64,000 nt of DNA from Ricordea florida (lineage: Eukaryota > Cnidaria > Anthozoa > Corallimorpharia > Ricordeidae). Shown piece by piece: positions 21,820 through 33,218 of the stretch. The notes beneath the pieces were generated by a model that saw nothing but the letters and a program-made list of their open reading frames with translations, was not told the DNA's origin and ran no database searches. Numbering within the stretch: the first letter of the stretch is position 1; each line of letters begins with the position of its first letter. The stretch spans positions 22,264,061 through 22,328,060 of the forward strand of contig OX453281.1 of the NCBI GenBank assembly GCA_949710005.1, given 5' to 3'. Position numbers and translations under genes: made by a program.

Positions 21820-24800
21820 GTGCGACTTGTATTTCTCATTTTGCAGCCTTCCGAAGTTTGCCCAAAAAATCGTCCATTTTTGGAAATTTTCCTATGGTCC
21901 CCCCTTTGCTGTTTTGCAAAAAATTGTTATTTTTGACACTATATAAAAACTTGCTCTTTCTCTTCTAATACGTCTTTCTTCATGCGGTGTTTTGCATCTT
22001 AAGAATTCATGATAGTTACGCTTTTAATCCATACAAATTAGGGTATTGTGCGACTTGTATTTCTCATTTTGCAGCCTTTTGAAAATTGCCCAAAAACTCG
22101 TCCATTTTTGGAAATTTTCCTATGGTCCCCCCTTTGCTATTTTGCCAAAAATGGCCATTTTCGACACTATATAAAAACTTGAATTTCTCTTCTAATACGT
22201 CTTTTTTCGTGCGGTTGTTTGCATTGTAACAATTTATGATAGTTACGCTTTCAATCCATACTAATTAGGGTATTGTGCGACTTGTATTTCTCATTTTGCA
22301 GCCTTCCGAAGTTTGCCCAAAAAATCGTCCATTTTTTGAAATTTTCCTATGGTCCCCCCTTTGCTGTTTTGCAAAAAATGGTTATTTTTGACACTATATA
22401 AAAACTTGCTCTTTCTCTTCTAATACGTCTTTCTTCATGCGGTGTTTTGCATCTTAAGAATTCATGATAGTTACGCTTTTAATCCATACAAATAAGGGTA
22501 TTGTGCGACTTGTATTTCTCATTTTGCAGCCTTTTGAAAATTGCCCAAAAAATCGTCCATTTTTGAAAATTTTCCTATGGTCCCCCCTTTGCTATTTTGC
22601 CAAAAATGGCCATTTTCGACACTATATAAAAACTTGAAATTTCTCTTCTAATACGTCTTTTTTCGTGCGGTGGTTTGCATTGTAACAATTTATGATAGTT
22701 ACGCTTTCAATCCATACTAATTAGGGTATTGTGCGACTTGTATTTCTCATTTTGCAGCATTCCGAAGTTTGCCCAAAAAATCGTCCATTGTTGGAAATTT
22801 TCCTATGGTCCCCTATTTGCTGTTTTGCCAAAAATGGCCATTTTCGACACTATATAAAAACTTTCTCTTTCTCTTCTAATACGTCTTTTTTCATGCGGTT
22901 TTTTGCATTGTAACAATTTATGATAGTTACGCTTTCAATCCATACTAATTAGGGTATTGTGCGACTTGTATTTCTCATTTTGCAGCCTTCCGAAGTTTGC
23001 CCAAAAAATCGTCCATTTTTTGAAACTTTCCTATGGTCCCCCCTTTGCTGTTTTGCAAAAAATGGTTATTTTTGACACTATATAAAAACTTGCTCTTTCT
23101 CTTCTAATACGTCTTTCTTCATGCGGTGTTTTGCATCTTAAGAATTCATGATAGTTACGCTTTTAATCCATACAAATAAGGGTATTGTGCGACTTGTATT
23201 TCTCATTTTGCAGCCTTTTGAAAATTGCCCAAAAAATCGTCCATTTTTGAAAATTTTCCTATGGTCCCCCCTTTGCTATTTTGCCAAAAATGGCCATTTT
23301 CGACACTATATAAAAACTTGAAATTTCTCTTCTAATACGTCTTTTTTCGTGCGGTGGTTTGCATTGTAACAATTTATGATAGTTACGCTTTCAATCCATA
23401 CTAATTAGGGTATTGTGCGACTTGTATTTCTCATTTTGCAGCATTCCGAAGTTTGCCCAAAAAATCGTCCATTGTTGGAAATTTTCCTATGGTCCCCTAT
23501 TTGCTGGTTTGCCAAAAATGGCCATTTTCGACACTATATAAAAACTTGCAATTTCTCTTCTAATACGTCTTTTTTCGTGCGGTTTTTTGCATTGTAACAA
23601 TTTATGATAGTTACGCTTTGAATCCATACTAATTAGGGTATTGTACGAATTGTATTTCTCATTTTGCAGCCTTCCGAAGTTTGCCAGAAAAATCGTCCAT
23701 TTTTGGAAACTTTCCTATGGTCCCCCCTTTGCTGTTTTGCCAAAAATGGCCATTTTAGACACTATTAAAAAACTTGCCATTTCTCTTCTAATACGTCTTT
23801 TTTCGTGCGGTTTTTTGCATTGTAACAATTTATGATAGCTACGCTTTCAATCCATGCTAATTAGGGTATTGTGCGACTTGTATTTCTCATTTTGCAGCCT
23901 TCCGAAGTTTGCCCAAAAAATCGTCCATTGTTGGAAATTTTCCTATGGTCCCCTATTTGCTGGTTTGCCAAAAATGGCCATTTTCGACACTATATAAAAA
24001 CTTGCAATTTCTCTTCTAATACGTCTTTTTTCGTGCGGTTTTTTGCATTGTAACAATTTATGAGAGTTACGCTTTGAATCCATACTAATTAGGGTATTGT
24101 ACGAATTGTATTTCTCATTTTGCAGCCTTCCGAAGTTTGCCAGAAAAATCGTCCATTTTTGGAAACTTTCCTATGGTCCCCCCTTTGCTGTTTTGCCAAA
24201 AATGGCCATTTTAGACACTACTAAAAAACTTGCCATTTCTCTTCTAATACGTCTTTTTTCGTGCGGTTTTTTGCATTGTAACAATTTATGATAGCTACGC
24301 TTTCAATCCATGCTAATTAGGGTATTGTGCGACTTGTATTTCTCATTTTGCAGCCTTCCGAAGTTTGCCCAAAAAATCGTCCATTGTTGGAAATTTTCCT
24401 ATGGTCCCCTATTTGCTGGTTTGCCAAAAATGGCCATTTTCGACACTATATAAAAACTTGCAATTTCTCTTCTAATACGTCTTTTTTCGTGCGGTTTTTT
24501 GCATTGTAACAATTTATGAGAGTTACGCTTTCAATCCATACTAATTAGGGTATTGTACGAATTGTATTTCTCATTTTGCAGCCTTCCGAAGTTTGCCAGA
24601 AAAATCGTCCATTTTTGGAAACTTTCCTATGGTCCCCCCTTTGCTGTTTTGCCAAAAATGGCCATTTTAGACACTATTAAAAAACTTGCCATTTCTCTTC
24701 TAATACGTCTTTTTTCGTGCGGTTTTTTGCATTGTAACAATTTATGATAGCTACGCTTTCAATCCATGCTAATTAGGGTATTGTGCGACTTGTATTTCTC

Positions 24801-25010
24801 ATTTTGCAGCCTTCCGAAGTTTGACCAAATAATCGCCCATTTTTGAAAATTTTCCTATGGTCCCCCCTTTGCTGTTTTGCCAAAAATGGCCATTTTCGAC
24901 ACTATATAAAAACTTTCTCTTTCTCTTCTAATACGTCTTTTTTCATGCGGTTTTTTGCATTGTAACAATTTATGATAGTTACGCTTTCAATCCATACTAA
25001 TTAGGGTATT
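21820..25010 (+). repeat. 14-monomer unit, copy 2 (3,191 bp)
   Basis: It is immediately adjacent to copy 1, in the same orientation and of the same length, with the same 1-bp deletion and the same private substitutions. I found no difference at the diagnostic positions I compared. This is a recent tandem duplication, unless it is an assembly duplication. Confidence 0.92.
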
Positions 25011-25436
25011 GTGCGACTTGTATTTCTCATTTTGCAGCCTTCCGAAGTTTGCCCAAAAAATCGTCCATTTTTTGAAATTTTCCTATGGTCCCCCCTTTGC
25101 TGTTTTGCAAAAAATGGTTATTTTTGACACTATATAAAAACTTGCTCTTTCTCTTCTAATACGTCTTTCTTCATGCGGTGTTTTGCATCTTAAGAATTCA
25201 TGATAGTTACGCTTTTAATCCATACAAATAAGGGTATTGTGCGACTTGTATTTCTCATTTTGCAGCCTTTTGAAAATTGCCCAAAAAATCGTCCATTTTT
25301 GAAAATTTTCCTATGGTCCCCCCTTTGCTATTTTGCCAAAAATGGCCATTTTCGACACTATATAAAAACTTGAAATTTCTCTTCTAATACGTCTTTTTTC
25401 GTGCGGTGGTTTGCATTGTAACAATTTATGATAGTT

Positions 25437-25442
25437 AAGCTT
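25437..25442 (+). other. HindIII site from a single-base variant
   Basis: GTTACGCTTTC reads GTTAAGCTTTC here, creating AAGCTT. I saw no other copy in the window. It is useful as a unique landmark inside the 9-mer block. Confidence 0.7.
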
Positions 25443-26870
25443 TCAATCCATACTAATTAGGGTATTGTGCGACTTGTATTTCTCATTTTGCAGCATTCCG
25501 AAGTTTGCCCAAAAAATCGTCCATTGTTGGAAATTTTCCTATGGTCCCCTATTTGCTGGTTTGCCAAAAATGGCCATTTTCGACACTATATAAAAACTTG
25601 CAATTTCTCTTCTAATACGTCTTTTTTCGTGCGGTTTTTTGCATTGTAACAATTTATGATAGTTACGCTTTGAATCCATACTAATTAGGGTATTGTACGA
25701 ATTGTATTTCTCATTTTGCAGCCTTCCGAAGTTTGCCAGAAAAATCGTCCATTTTTGGAAACTTTCCTATGGTCCCCCCTTTGCTGTTTTGCCAAAAATG
25801 GCCATTTTAGACACTATTAAAAAACTTGCCATTTCTCTTCTAATACGTCTTTTTTCGTGCGGTTTTTTGCATTGTAACAATTTATGATAGCTACGCTTTC
25901 AATCCATGCTAATTAGGGTATTGTGCGACTTGTATTTCTCATTTTGCAGCCTTCCGAAGTTTGCCCAAAAAATCGTCCATTGTTGGAAATTTTCCTATGG
26001 TCCCCTATTTGCTGGTTTGCCAAAAATGGCCATTTTCGACACTATATAAAAACTTGCAATTTCTCTTCTAATACGTCTTTTTTCGTGCGGTTTTTTGCAT
26101 TGTAACAATTTATGAGAGTTACGCTTTGAATCCATACTAATTAGGGTATTGTACGAATTGTATTTCTCATTTTGCAGCCTTCCGAAGTTTGCCAGAAAAA
26201 TCGTCCATTTTTGGAAACTTTCCTATGGTCCCCCCTTTGCTGTTTTGCCAAAAATGGCCATTTTAGACACTATTAAAAAACTTGCCATTTCTCTTCTAAT
26301 ACGTCTTTTTTCGTGCGGTTTTTTGCATTGTAACAATTTATGATAGCTACGCTTTCAATCCATGCTAATTAGGGTATTGTGCGACTTGTATTTCTCATTT
26401 TGCAGCCTTCCGAAGTTTGCCCAAAAAATCGTCCATTGTTGGAAATTTTCCTATGGTCCCCTATTTGCTGGTTTGCCAAAAATGGCCATTTTCGACACTA
26501 TATAAAAACTTGCAATTTCTCTTCTAATACGTCTTTTTTCGTGCGGTTTTTTGCATTGTAACAATTTATGAGAGTTACGCTTTGAATCCATACTAATTAG
26601 GGTATTGTACGAATTGTATTTCTCATTTTGCAGCCTTCCGAAGTTTGCCAGAAAAATCGTCCATTTTTGGAAACTTTCCTATGGTCCCCCCTTTGCTGTT
26701 TTGCCAAAAATGGCCATTTTAGACACTATTAAAAAACTTGCCATTTCTCTTCTAATACGTCTTTTTTCGTGCGGTTTTTTGCATTGTAACAATTTATGAT
26801 AGCTACGCTTTCAATCCATGCTAATTAGGGTATTGTGCGACTTGTATTTCTCATTTTGCAGCCTTCCGAA

Positions 26871-26878
26871 GTTTAAAC
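26871..26878 (+). other. PmeI site from a variant type F monomer
   Basis: GTTTGACCAAAT reads GTTTAAACAAAT here, giving the 8-bp site GTTTAAAC. It is the only one I saw in 64 kb. It distinguishes the second 9-mer copy from the first and gives a rare anchor for checking assembly order. Confidence 0.7.
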
Positions 26879-28430
26879 AAATAATCGCCCATTTTTGAAA
26901 ATTTTCCTATGGTCCCCCCTTTGCTGTTTTGCCAAAAATGGCCATTTTCGACACTATATAAAAACTTTCTCTTTCTCTTCTAATACGTCTTTTTTCATGC
27001 GGTTTTTTGCATTGTAACAATTTATGATAGTTACGCTTTCAATCCATACTAATTAGGGTATTGTGCGACTTGTATTTCTCATTTTGCAGCCTTCCGAAGT
27101 TTGCCCAAAAAATCGTCCATTTTTTGAAATTTTCCTATGGTCCCCCCTTTGCTGTTTTGCAAAAAATGGTTATTTTTGACACTATATAAAAACTTGCTCT
27201 TTCTCTTCTAATACGTCTTTCTTCATGCGGTGTTTTGCATCTTAAGAATTCATGATAGTTACGCTTTTAATCTATACAAATAAGGGTATTGTGCGACTTG
27301 TATTTCTCATTTTGCAGCCTTTTGAAAATTGCCCAAAAAATCGTCCATTTTTGAAAATTTTCCTATGGTCCCCCCTTTGCTATTTTGCCAAAAATGGCCA
27401 TTTTCGACACTATATAAAAACTTGAAATTTCTCTTCTAATACGTCTTTTTTCGTGCGGTGGTTTGCATTGTAACAATTTATGATAGTTACGCTTTCAATC
27501 CATACTAATTAGGGTATTGTGCGACTTGTATTTCTCATTTTGCAGCATTCCGAAGTTTGCCCAAAAAATCGTCCATTGTTGGAAATTTTCCTATGGTCCC
27601 CTATTTGCTGGTTTGCCAAAAATGGCCATTTTCGACACTATATAAAAACTTGCAATTTCTCTTCTAATACGTCTTTTTTCGTGCGGTTTTTTGCATTGTA
27701 ACAATTTATGATAGTTACGCTTTGAATCCATACTAATTAGGGTATTGTACGAATTGTATTTCTCATTTTGCAGCCTTCCGAAGTTTGCCAGAAAAATCGT
27801 CCATTTTTGGAAACTTTCCTATGGTCCCCCCTTTGCTGTTTTGCCAAAAATGGCCATTTTAGACACTATTAAAAAACTTGCCATTTCTCTTCTAATACGT
27901 CTTTTTTCGTGCGGTTTTTTGCATTGTAACAATTTATGATAGCTACGCTTTCAATCCATGCTAATTAGGGTATTGTGCGACTTGTATTTCTCATTTTGCA
28001 GCCTTCCGAAGTTTGCCCAAAAAATCGTCCATTGTTGGAAATTTTCCTATGGTCCCCTATTTGCTGGTTTGCCAAAAATGGCCATTTTCGACACTATATA
28101 AAAACTTGCAATTTCTCTTCTAATACGTCTTTTTTCGTGCGGTTTTTTGCATTGTAACAATTTATGAGAGTTACGCTTTGAATCCATACTAATTAGGGTA
28201 TTGTACGAATTGTATTTCTCATTTTGCAGCCTTCCGAAGTTTGCCAGAAAAATCGTCCATTTTTGGAAACTTTCCTATGGTCCCCCCTTTGCTGTTTTGC
28301 CAAAAATGGCCATTTTAGAAACTATTAAAAAACTTGCCATTTCTCTTCTAATACGTCTTTTTTCGTGCGGTTTTTTGCATTGTAACAATTTATGATAGCT
28401 ACGCTTTCAATCCATGCTAATTAGGGTATT

Positions 28431-31400
28431 GTGCGACTTGTATTTCTCATTTTGCAGCCTTCCGAAGTTTGCCCAAAAAATCGTCCATTTTTGGAAATTT
28501 TCCTATGGTCCCCCCTTTGCTGTTTTGCAAAAAATGGTTATTTTTGACACTATATAAAAACTTGCTCTTTCTCTTCTAATACGTCTTTCTTCATGCGGTG
28601 TTTTGCATCTTAAGAATTCATGATAGTTACGCTTTTAATCCATACAAATTAGGGTATTGTGCGACTTGTATTTCTCATTTTGCAGCCTTTTGAAAATTGC
28701 CCAAAAAATCGTCCATTTTTGAAAATTTTCCTATGGTCCCCCCTTTGCTATTTTGCCAAAAATGGCCATTTTCGACACTATATAAAAACTTGAAATTTCT
28801 CTTCTAATACGTCTTTTTTCGTGCGGTGGTTTGCATTGTAACAATTTATGATAGTTACGCTTTCAATCCATACTAATTAGGGTATTGTGCGACTTGTATT
28901 TCTCATTTTGCAGCCTTCCGAAGTTTGCCCAAAAAATCGTCCATTGTTGGAAATTTTCCTATGGTCCCCTATTTGCTGGTTTGCCAAAAATGGCCATTTT
29001 CGACACTATATAAAAACTTGCAATTTCTCTTCTAATACGTCTTTTTTCGTGCGGTTTTTTGCATTTTAACAATTTATTAGAGTTACGCTTTCAATCCATG
29101 CTAATTAGGGTATTGTACGACTTGTATTTCTCATTTTGCATCCTTCCGAAGTTTGCCAGAAAAATCGTCTATTTTTGGAAACTTTCCTATGGTCCCCCCT
29201 TTGCTTTTTTGCCAAAAATGGCCATTTTAGACACTATTAAAAAACTTGCCATTTCTCTTCTAATACGTCTTTTTTCGTGCGGTTTTTTGCATTGTAACAA
29301 TTTATGATAGTTACGCTTTCAATCCATACTAAATAGGGTATTGTACGACTTGTATTTCTCATTTTGCAGCCTTGCGAAGTTTGACCAAATAATCGCCCAT
29401 TTTTGAAAATTTTCCTATGGTCCCCCATTTGCTGTTTTGCCAAAAATGGCCATTTTCGACACTATATAAAAACTTTCTCTTTCTCTTCTAATACGTCTTT
29501 TTTCATGCGGTTTTTTTGCATTGTAACAATTTATGATAGTTACGCTTTCAATCCATACTAATTAGGGTATTGTGCGACTTGTATTTCTCATTTTGCAGCC
29601 TTCCGAAGTTTGCCCAAAAAATCGTCCATTTTTGGAAATTTTCCTATGGTCCCCCCTTTGCTGTTTTGCCAAAAATGGCCATTTTCGACACTATATAAAA
29701 ACTTGCAATTTCTCTTCTAATTCGTCTTTTTTCGTGCGGTTTTTTGCATTGTAACAATTTATGATAGTTACACTTTCAATCCATACTAATTAGGGTATTG
29801 TGCGACTTGTATTTCTCATTTTGCAGCCTTCCGAAGTTTGCCCAAAAAATCGTCCATTTTTGGAAATTTTCCTATGGTCCCCCCTTTGCTGTTTTGCAAA
29901 AAATTGTTATTTTTGACACTATATAAAAACTTGCTCTTTCTCTTCTAATACGTCTTTCTTCATGCGGTGTTTTGCATCTTAAGAATTCATGATAGTTACG
30001 CTTTTAATCCATACAAATTAGGGTATTGTGCGACTTGTATTTCTCATTTTGCAGCCTTTTGAAAATTGCCCAAAAAATCGTCCATTTTTGAAAATTTTCC
30101 TATGGTCCCCCCTTTGCTATTTTGCCAAAAATGGCCATTTTCGACACTATATAAAAACTTGAAATTTCTCTTCTAATACGTCTTTTTTCGTGCGGTGGTT
30201 TGCATTGTAACAATTTATGATAGTTACGCTTTCAATCCATACTAATTAGGGTATTGTGCGACTTGTATTTCTCATTTTGCAGCCTTCCGAAGTTTGCCCA
30301 AAAAATCGTCCATTGTTGGAAATTTTCCTATGGTCCCCTATTTGCTGGTTTGCCAAAAATGGCCATTTTCGACACTATATAAAAACTTGCAATTTCTCTT
30401 CTAATACGTCTTTTTTCGTGCGGTTTTTTGCATTGTAACAATTTATGAGAGTTACGCTTTCAATCCATACTAATTAGGGTATTGTACGACTTGTATTTCT
30501 CATTTTGCAGCCTTCCGAAATTTGCCAGAAAAATCGTCCATTTTTGGAAACTTTCCTATGGTCCCCCCTTTGTTGTTTTGCCAAAAATGGCCATTTTAGA
30601 CACTATTAAAAACTTGCCATTTCTCTTCTAATACGTCTTTTTTCGTGCGGTTTTTTGCATTGTAACAATTTATGATAGTTACGCTTTCAATCCTTACTAA
30701 TTAGGGTATTGTGCGACTTGTATTTCTCATTTTGCAGCCTTCCGAAGTTTGCCCAAAAAATCGTCCATTTTTGGAAATTTTCCTATGGTCCCCCCTTTGC
30801 TGTTTTGCAAAAAATGGTTATTTTTGACACTATATAAAAACTTGCTCTTTCTCTTCTAATACGTCTTTCTTCATGCGGTGTTTTGCATCTTAAGAATTCA
30901 AGATAGTTACGCTTTTAATCCATACAAATTAGGGTATTGTGCGACTTGTATTTCTCATTTTGCAGCCTTCCGAAATTTGACCAAATAATCGCCCATTTTT
31001 GAAAATTTTCCTATGGTCCCCCATTTGCTTTTTTGCCAAAAATGGCTATTTTCGACACTATATAAAAACTTTCTCTTTCTCTTCTAATACGTCTTTTTTC
31101 ATGCGGTTTTTTGCATTGTAACAATTTATGATAGTTACGCTTTCAATCCATACTAATTAGGGTATTGTGCGACTTGTATTTCTCATTTTGCAGCCTTCCG
31201 AAGTTTGCCCAAAAAATCGTCCATTTTTGGAAATTTTCCTATGGTCCCCCCTTTGCTGTTTTGTCAAAAATGGCCATTTTCGACACTATATAAAAACTTG
31301 CAATTTCTCTTTTAATTCGTCTTTTTTCCTGCGGTTTTTTGCATTGTAACAATTTATGATAGTTACGCTTTCAATCCATACTAATTAGGGTATTGTGCGA

Positions 31401-33218
31401 CTTGTATTTCTCATTTTGCAGCCTTCCAAAGTTTGCCCAAAAAATCGTCCATTTTTGGAAATTTTCGTATGGTCCCCCCTTTGCTGTTTTGCAAAAAATG
31501 GTTATTTTTGACACTATATAAAAACTTGCTCTTTCTCTTCTAATACGTCTTTCTTCATGCGGTGTTTTGCATCTTAAGAATTCATGATAGTTACGCTTTT
31601 AATCCATACAAATTAGGGTATTGTGCGACTTGTATTTCTCATTTTGCAGCCTTTTGAAAATTGCCCAAAAAATCGTCCATTTTTGAAAATTTTCCTATGG
31701 TCCCCCCTTTGCTATTTTGCCAAAAATGGCCATTTTCGACACTATATAAAAACTTGAAATTTCTCTTCTAATACGTCTTTTTTCGTGCGGTTTTTTGCAT
31801 TGTAACAATTTATGAGAGTTACGCTTTCAATCCATACTAATTAGGGTATTGTACGACTTGTATTTCTCATTTTGCAGCCTTCCGAAGTTTGCCAGAAAAA
31901 TCGTCCATTTTTGGAAACTTTCCTATGGTCCCCCCTTTGCTGTTTTGCCAAAAATGGCCATTTTAGACACTATTAAAAAACTTGTCATTTCTCTTCTAAT
32001 ACGTCTTTTTTCGTGCGGTTTTTTGCATTGTAACAATGTATGATAGCTACGCTTTCAATCCATACTAATTAGGGTATTGTGCGACTTGTATTTCTCATTT
32101 TGCAGCCTTCCGAAGTTTGACCAAATAATCGCCCATTTTTGAAAATTTTCCTATGGTCCCCCATTTGCTGTTTTGCCAAAAATGGCAGTTTTCGACACTA
32201 TATAAAAACTTTCTCTTTCTCTTCTAATACGTCTTTTTTCATGCGGTTTTCTGCATTGTAACAATTTATGATAGTTACGCTTTCAATCCATACTAATTAG
32301 GGTATTGTGCGACTTGTATTTCTCATTTTGCAGCCTTCCGAAGTTTGCCCAAAAAATCGTCCATTTTTGGAAATTTTCCTATGGTCCCCCCTTTGCTGTT
32401 TTGCAAAAAATGGTTATTTTTGACACTATATAAAAACTTGCTCTTTCTCTTCTAATACGTCTTTCTTCATGCGGTGTTTTGCATCTTAAGAATTCATGAT
32501 AGTTACGCTTTTAATCCATACAAATTAGGGTATTGTGCGACTTGTATTTCTCATTTTGCAGCCTTTTGAAAATTGCCCAAAAAATCGTCCATTTTTGAAA
32601 ATTTTCCTATGGTCCCCCGTTTGCTATTTTGCCAAAAATGGCCATTTTCGACACTATATAGAAACTTGAAATTTCTCTTCTAATACGTCTTATTTCGTGC
32701 GGTGGTTTGCATTGTAACAATTTATGATAGTTACGCTTTCAATCCATACTAATTAGGGTATTGTGCGACTTGCATTTCTCATTTTGCAGCCTTCCGAAGT
32801 TTGCCCAAAAAATCGTCCATTGTTGGAAATTTTCCTATGGTCCCCTATTTGCTAGTTTGCCAAAAATGGCCATTTTCGACACTATATAAAAACTTGCAAT
32901 TTCTCTTCTAATACGTCTTTTTTCGTGCGGTTTTTTGCATTGTAACAATTTATGACAGTTACGCTTTGAATCCATACAAATTAGAGTATTGTACGACTTG
33001 TATTTCTCATTTTGCAGCCTTCCGAAGTTTGCCAGAAAAATCGTCCATTTTTGGAAACTTTCCTATGGTCCCCCCTGTGCTGTTTTGCCAAAAATGGCCA
33101 TTTTAGACACTATTAAAAAACTTGCCATTTCTCTTCTAATACGTCTTTTTTCGTGCGGTTTTTTGCATTGTAACAATTTATGATAGTTACGCTTTCAATC
33201 CATACTAATTAGGGTATT
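28431..33218 (+). repeat. Irregular 21-monomer region
   Basis: The order is B C D E F A' B C D E B F A B C/D E F B C D E. Private substitutions are frequent, for example TTGCATCCTT (about 29137), TTTATTAGAG (about 29085), AAATAGGG (about 29331), TTTGTTGTTTT (about 30569), CTGCGG (about 31329), TATAGAAACTT (about 32657) and CCTGTGC (about 33075). It contains the only insertion monomer (29343, 229 bp). The density of private changes and the absence of a stable period suggest sequence that has escaped recent homogenisation. Confidence 0.75.
31623..31850 (+). repeat. C/D hybrid monomer
   Basis: The head is C (CCTTTTGAAAATTGCCC, CTTGAAATTTCTC) and the tail is D (CGGTTTTTTGCATTG, TTATGAGAGTTACG). 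The switch is between about 136 and 168. It is followed directly by E, so one monomer's length was lost. A distinct C/D hybrid, switching between about 93 and 134, is found at 33903 and 35727. Confidence 0.78.

Larger units (their letters stand above)
22959..28430 (+). repeat. 9-monomer unit, 2,052-bp period, 2.7 copies
   Basis: The unit is B2 C D E D E D E F', starting at 22959, 25011 and 27063. The third copy stops after its sixth monomer and is followed by an ordinary B at 28431. The same nine monomers also form the right part of the first 14-mer (19768-21819). Copy-specific changes are a HindIII site at 25437-25442 and a PmeI site at 26871-26878 in the second copy, and TTTTAGAAAC near 28315 in the third. 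Confidence 0.9.

Noticed and set aside
29237..29443. Minus-strand 64-69 residue frames (also 37313-37507, 41317-41526, 54768-54977, 58872-59081)
   Set aside because: Three of the longer frames (29237, 41317, 54768, with 58872 a copy) exist because a point change near the monomer junction (AAATAGGG, AAGTAGGG or AATAAGGG) removes a TAA stop present in most monomers. They end at the TATA-like motif (TAG) or its E equivalent (TAA). No gene-like features.
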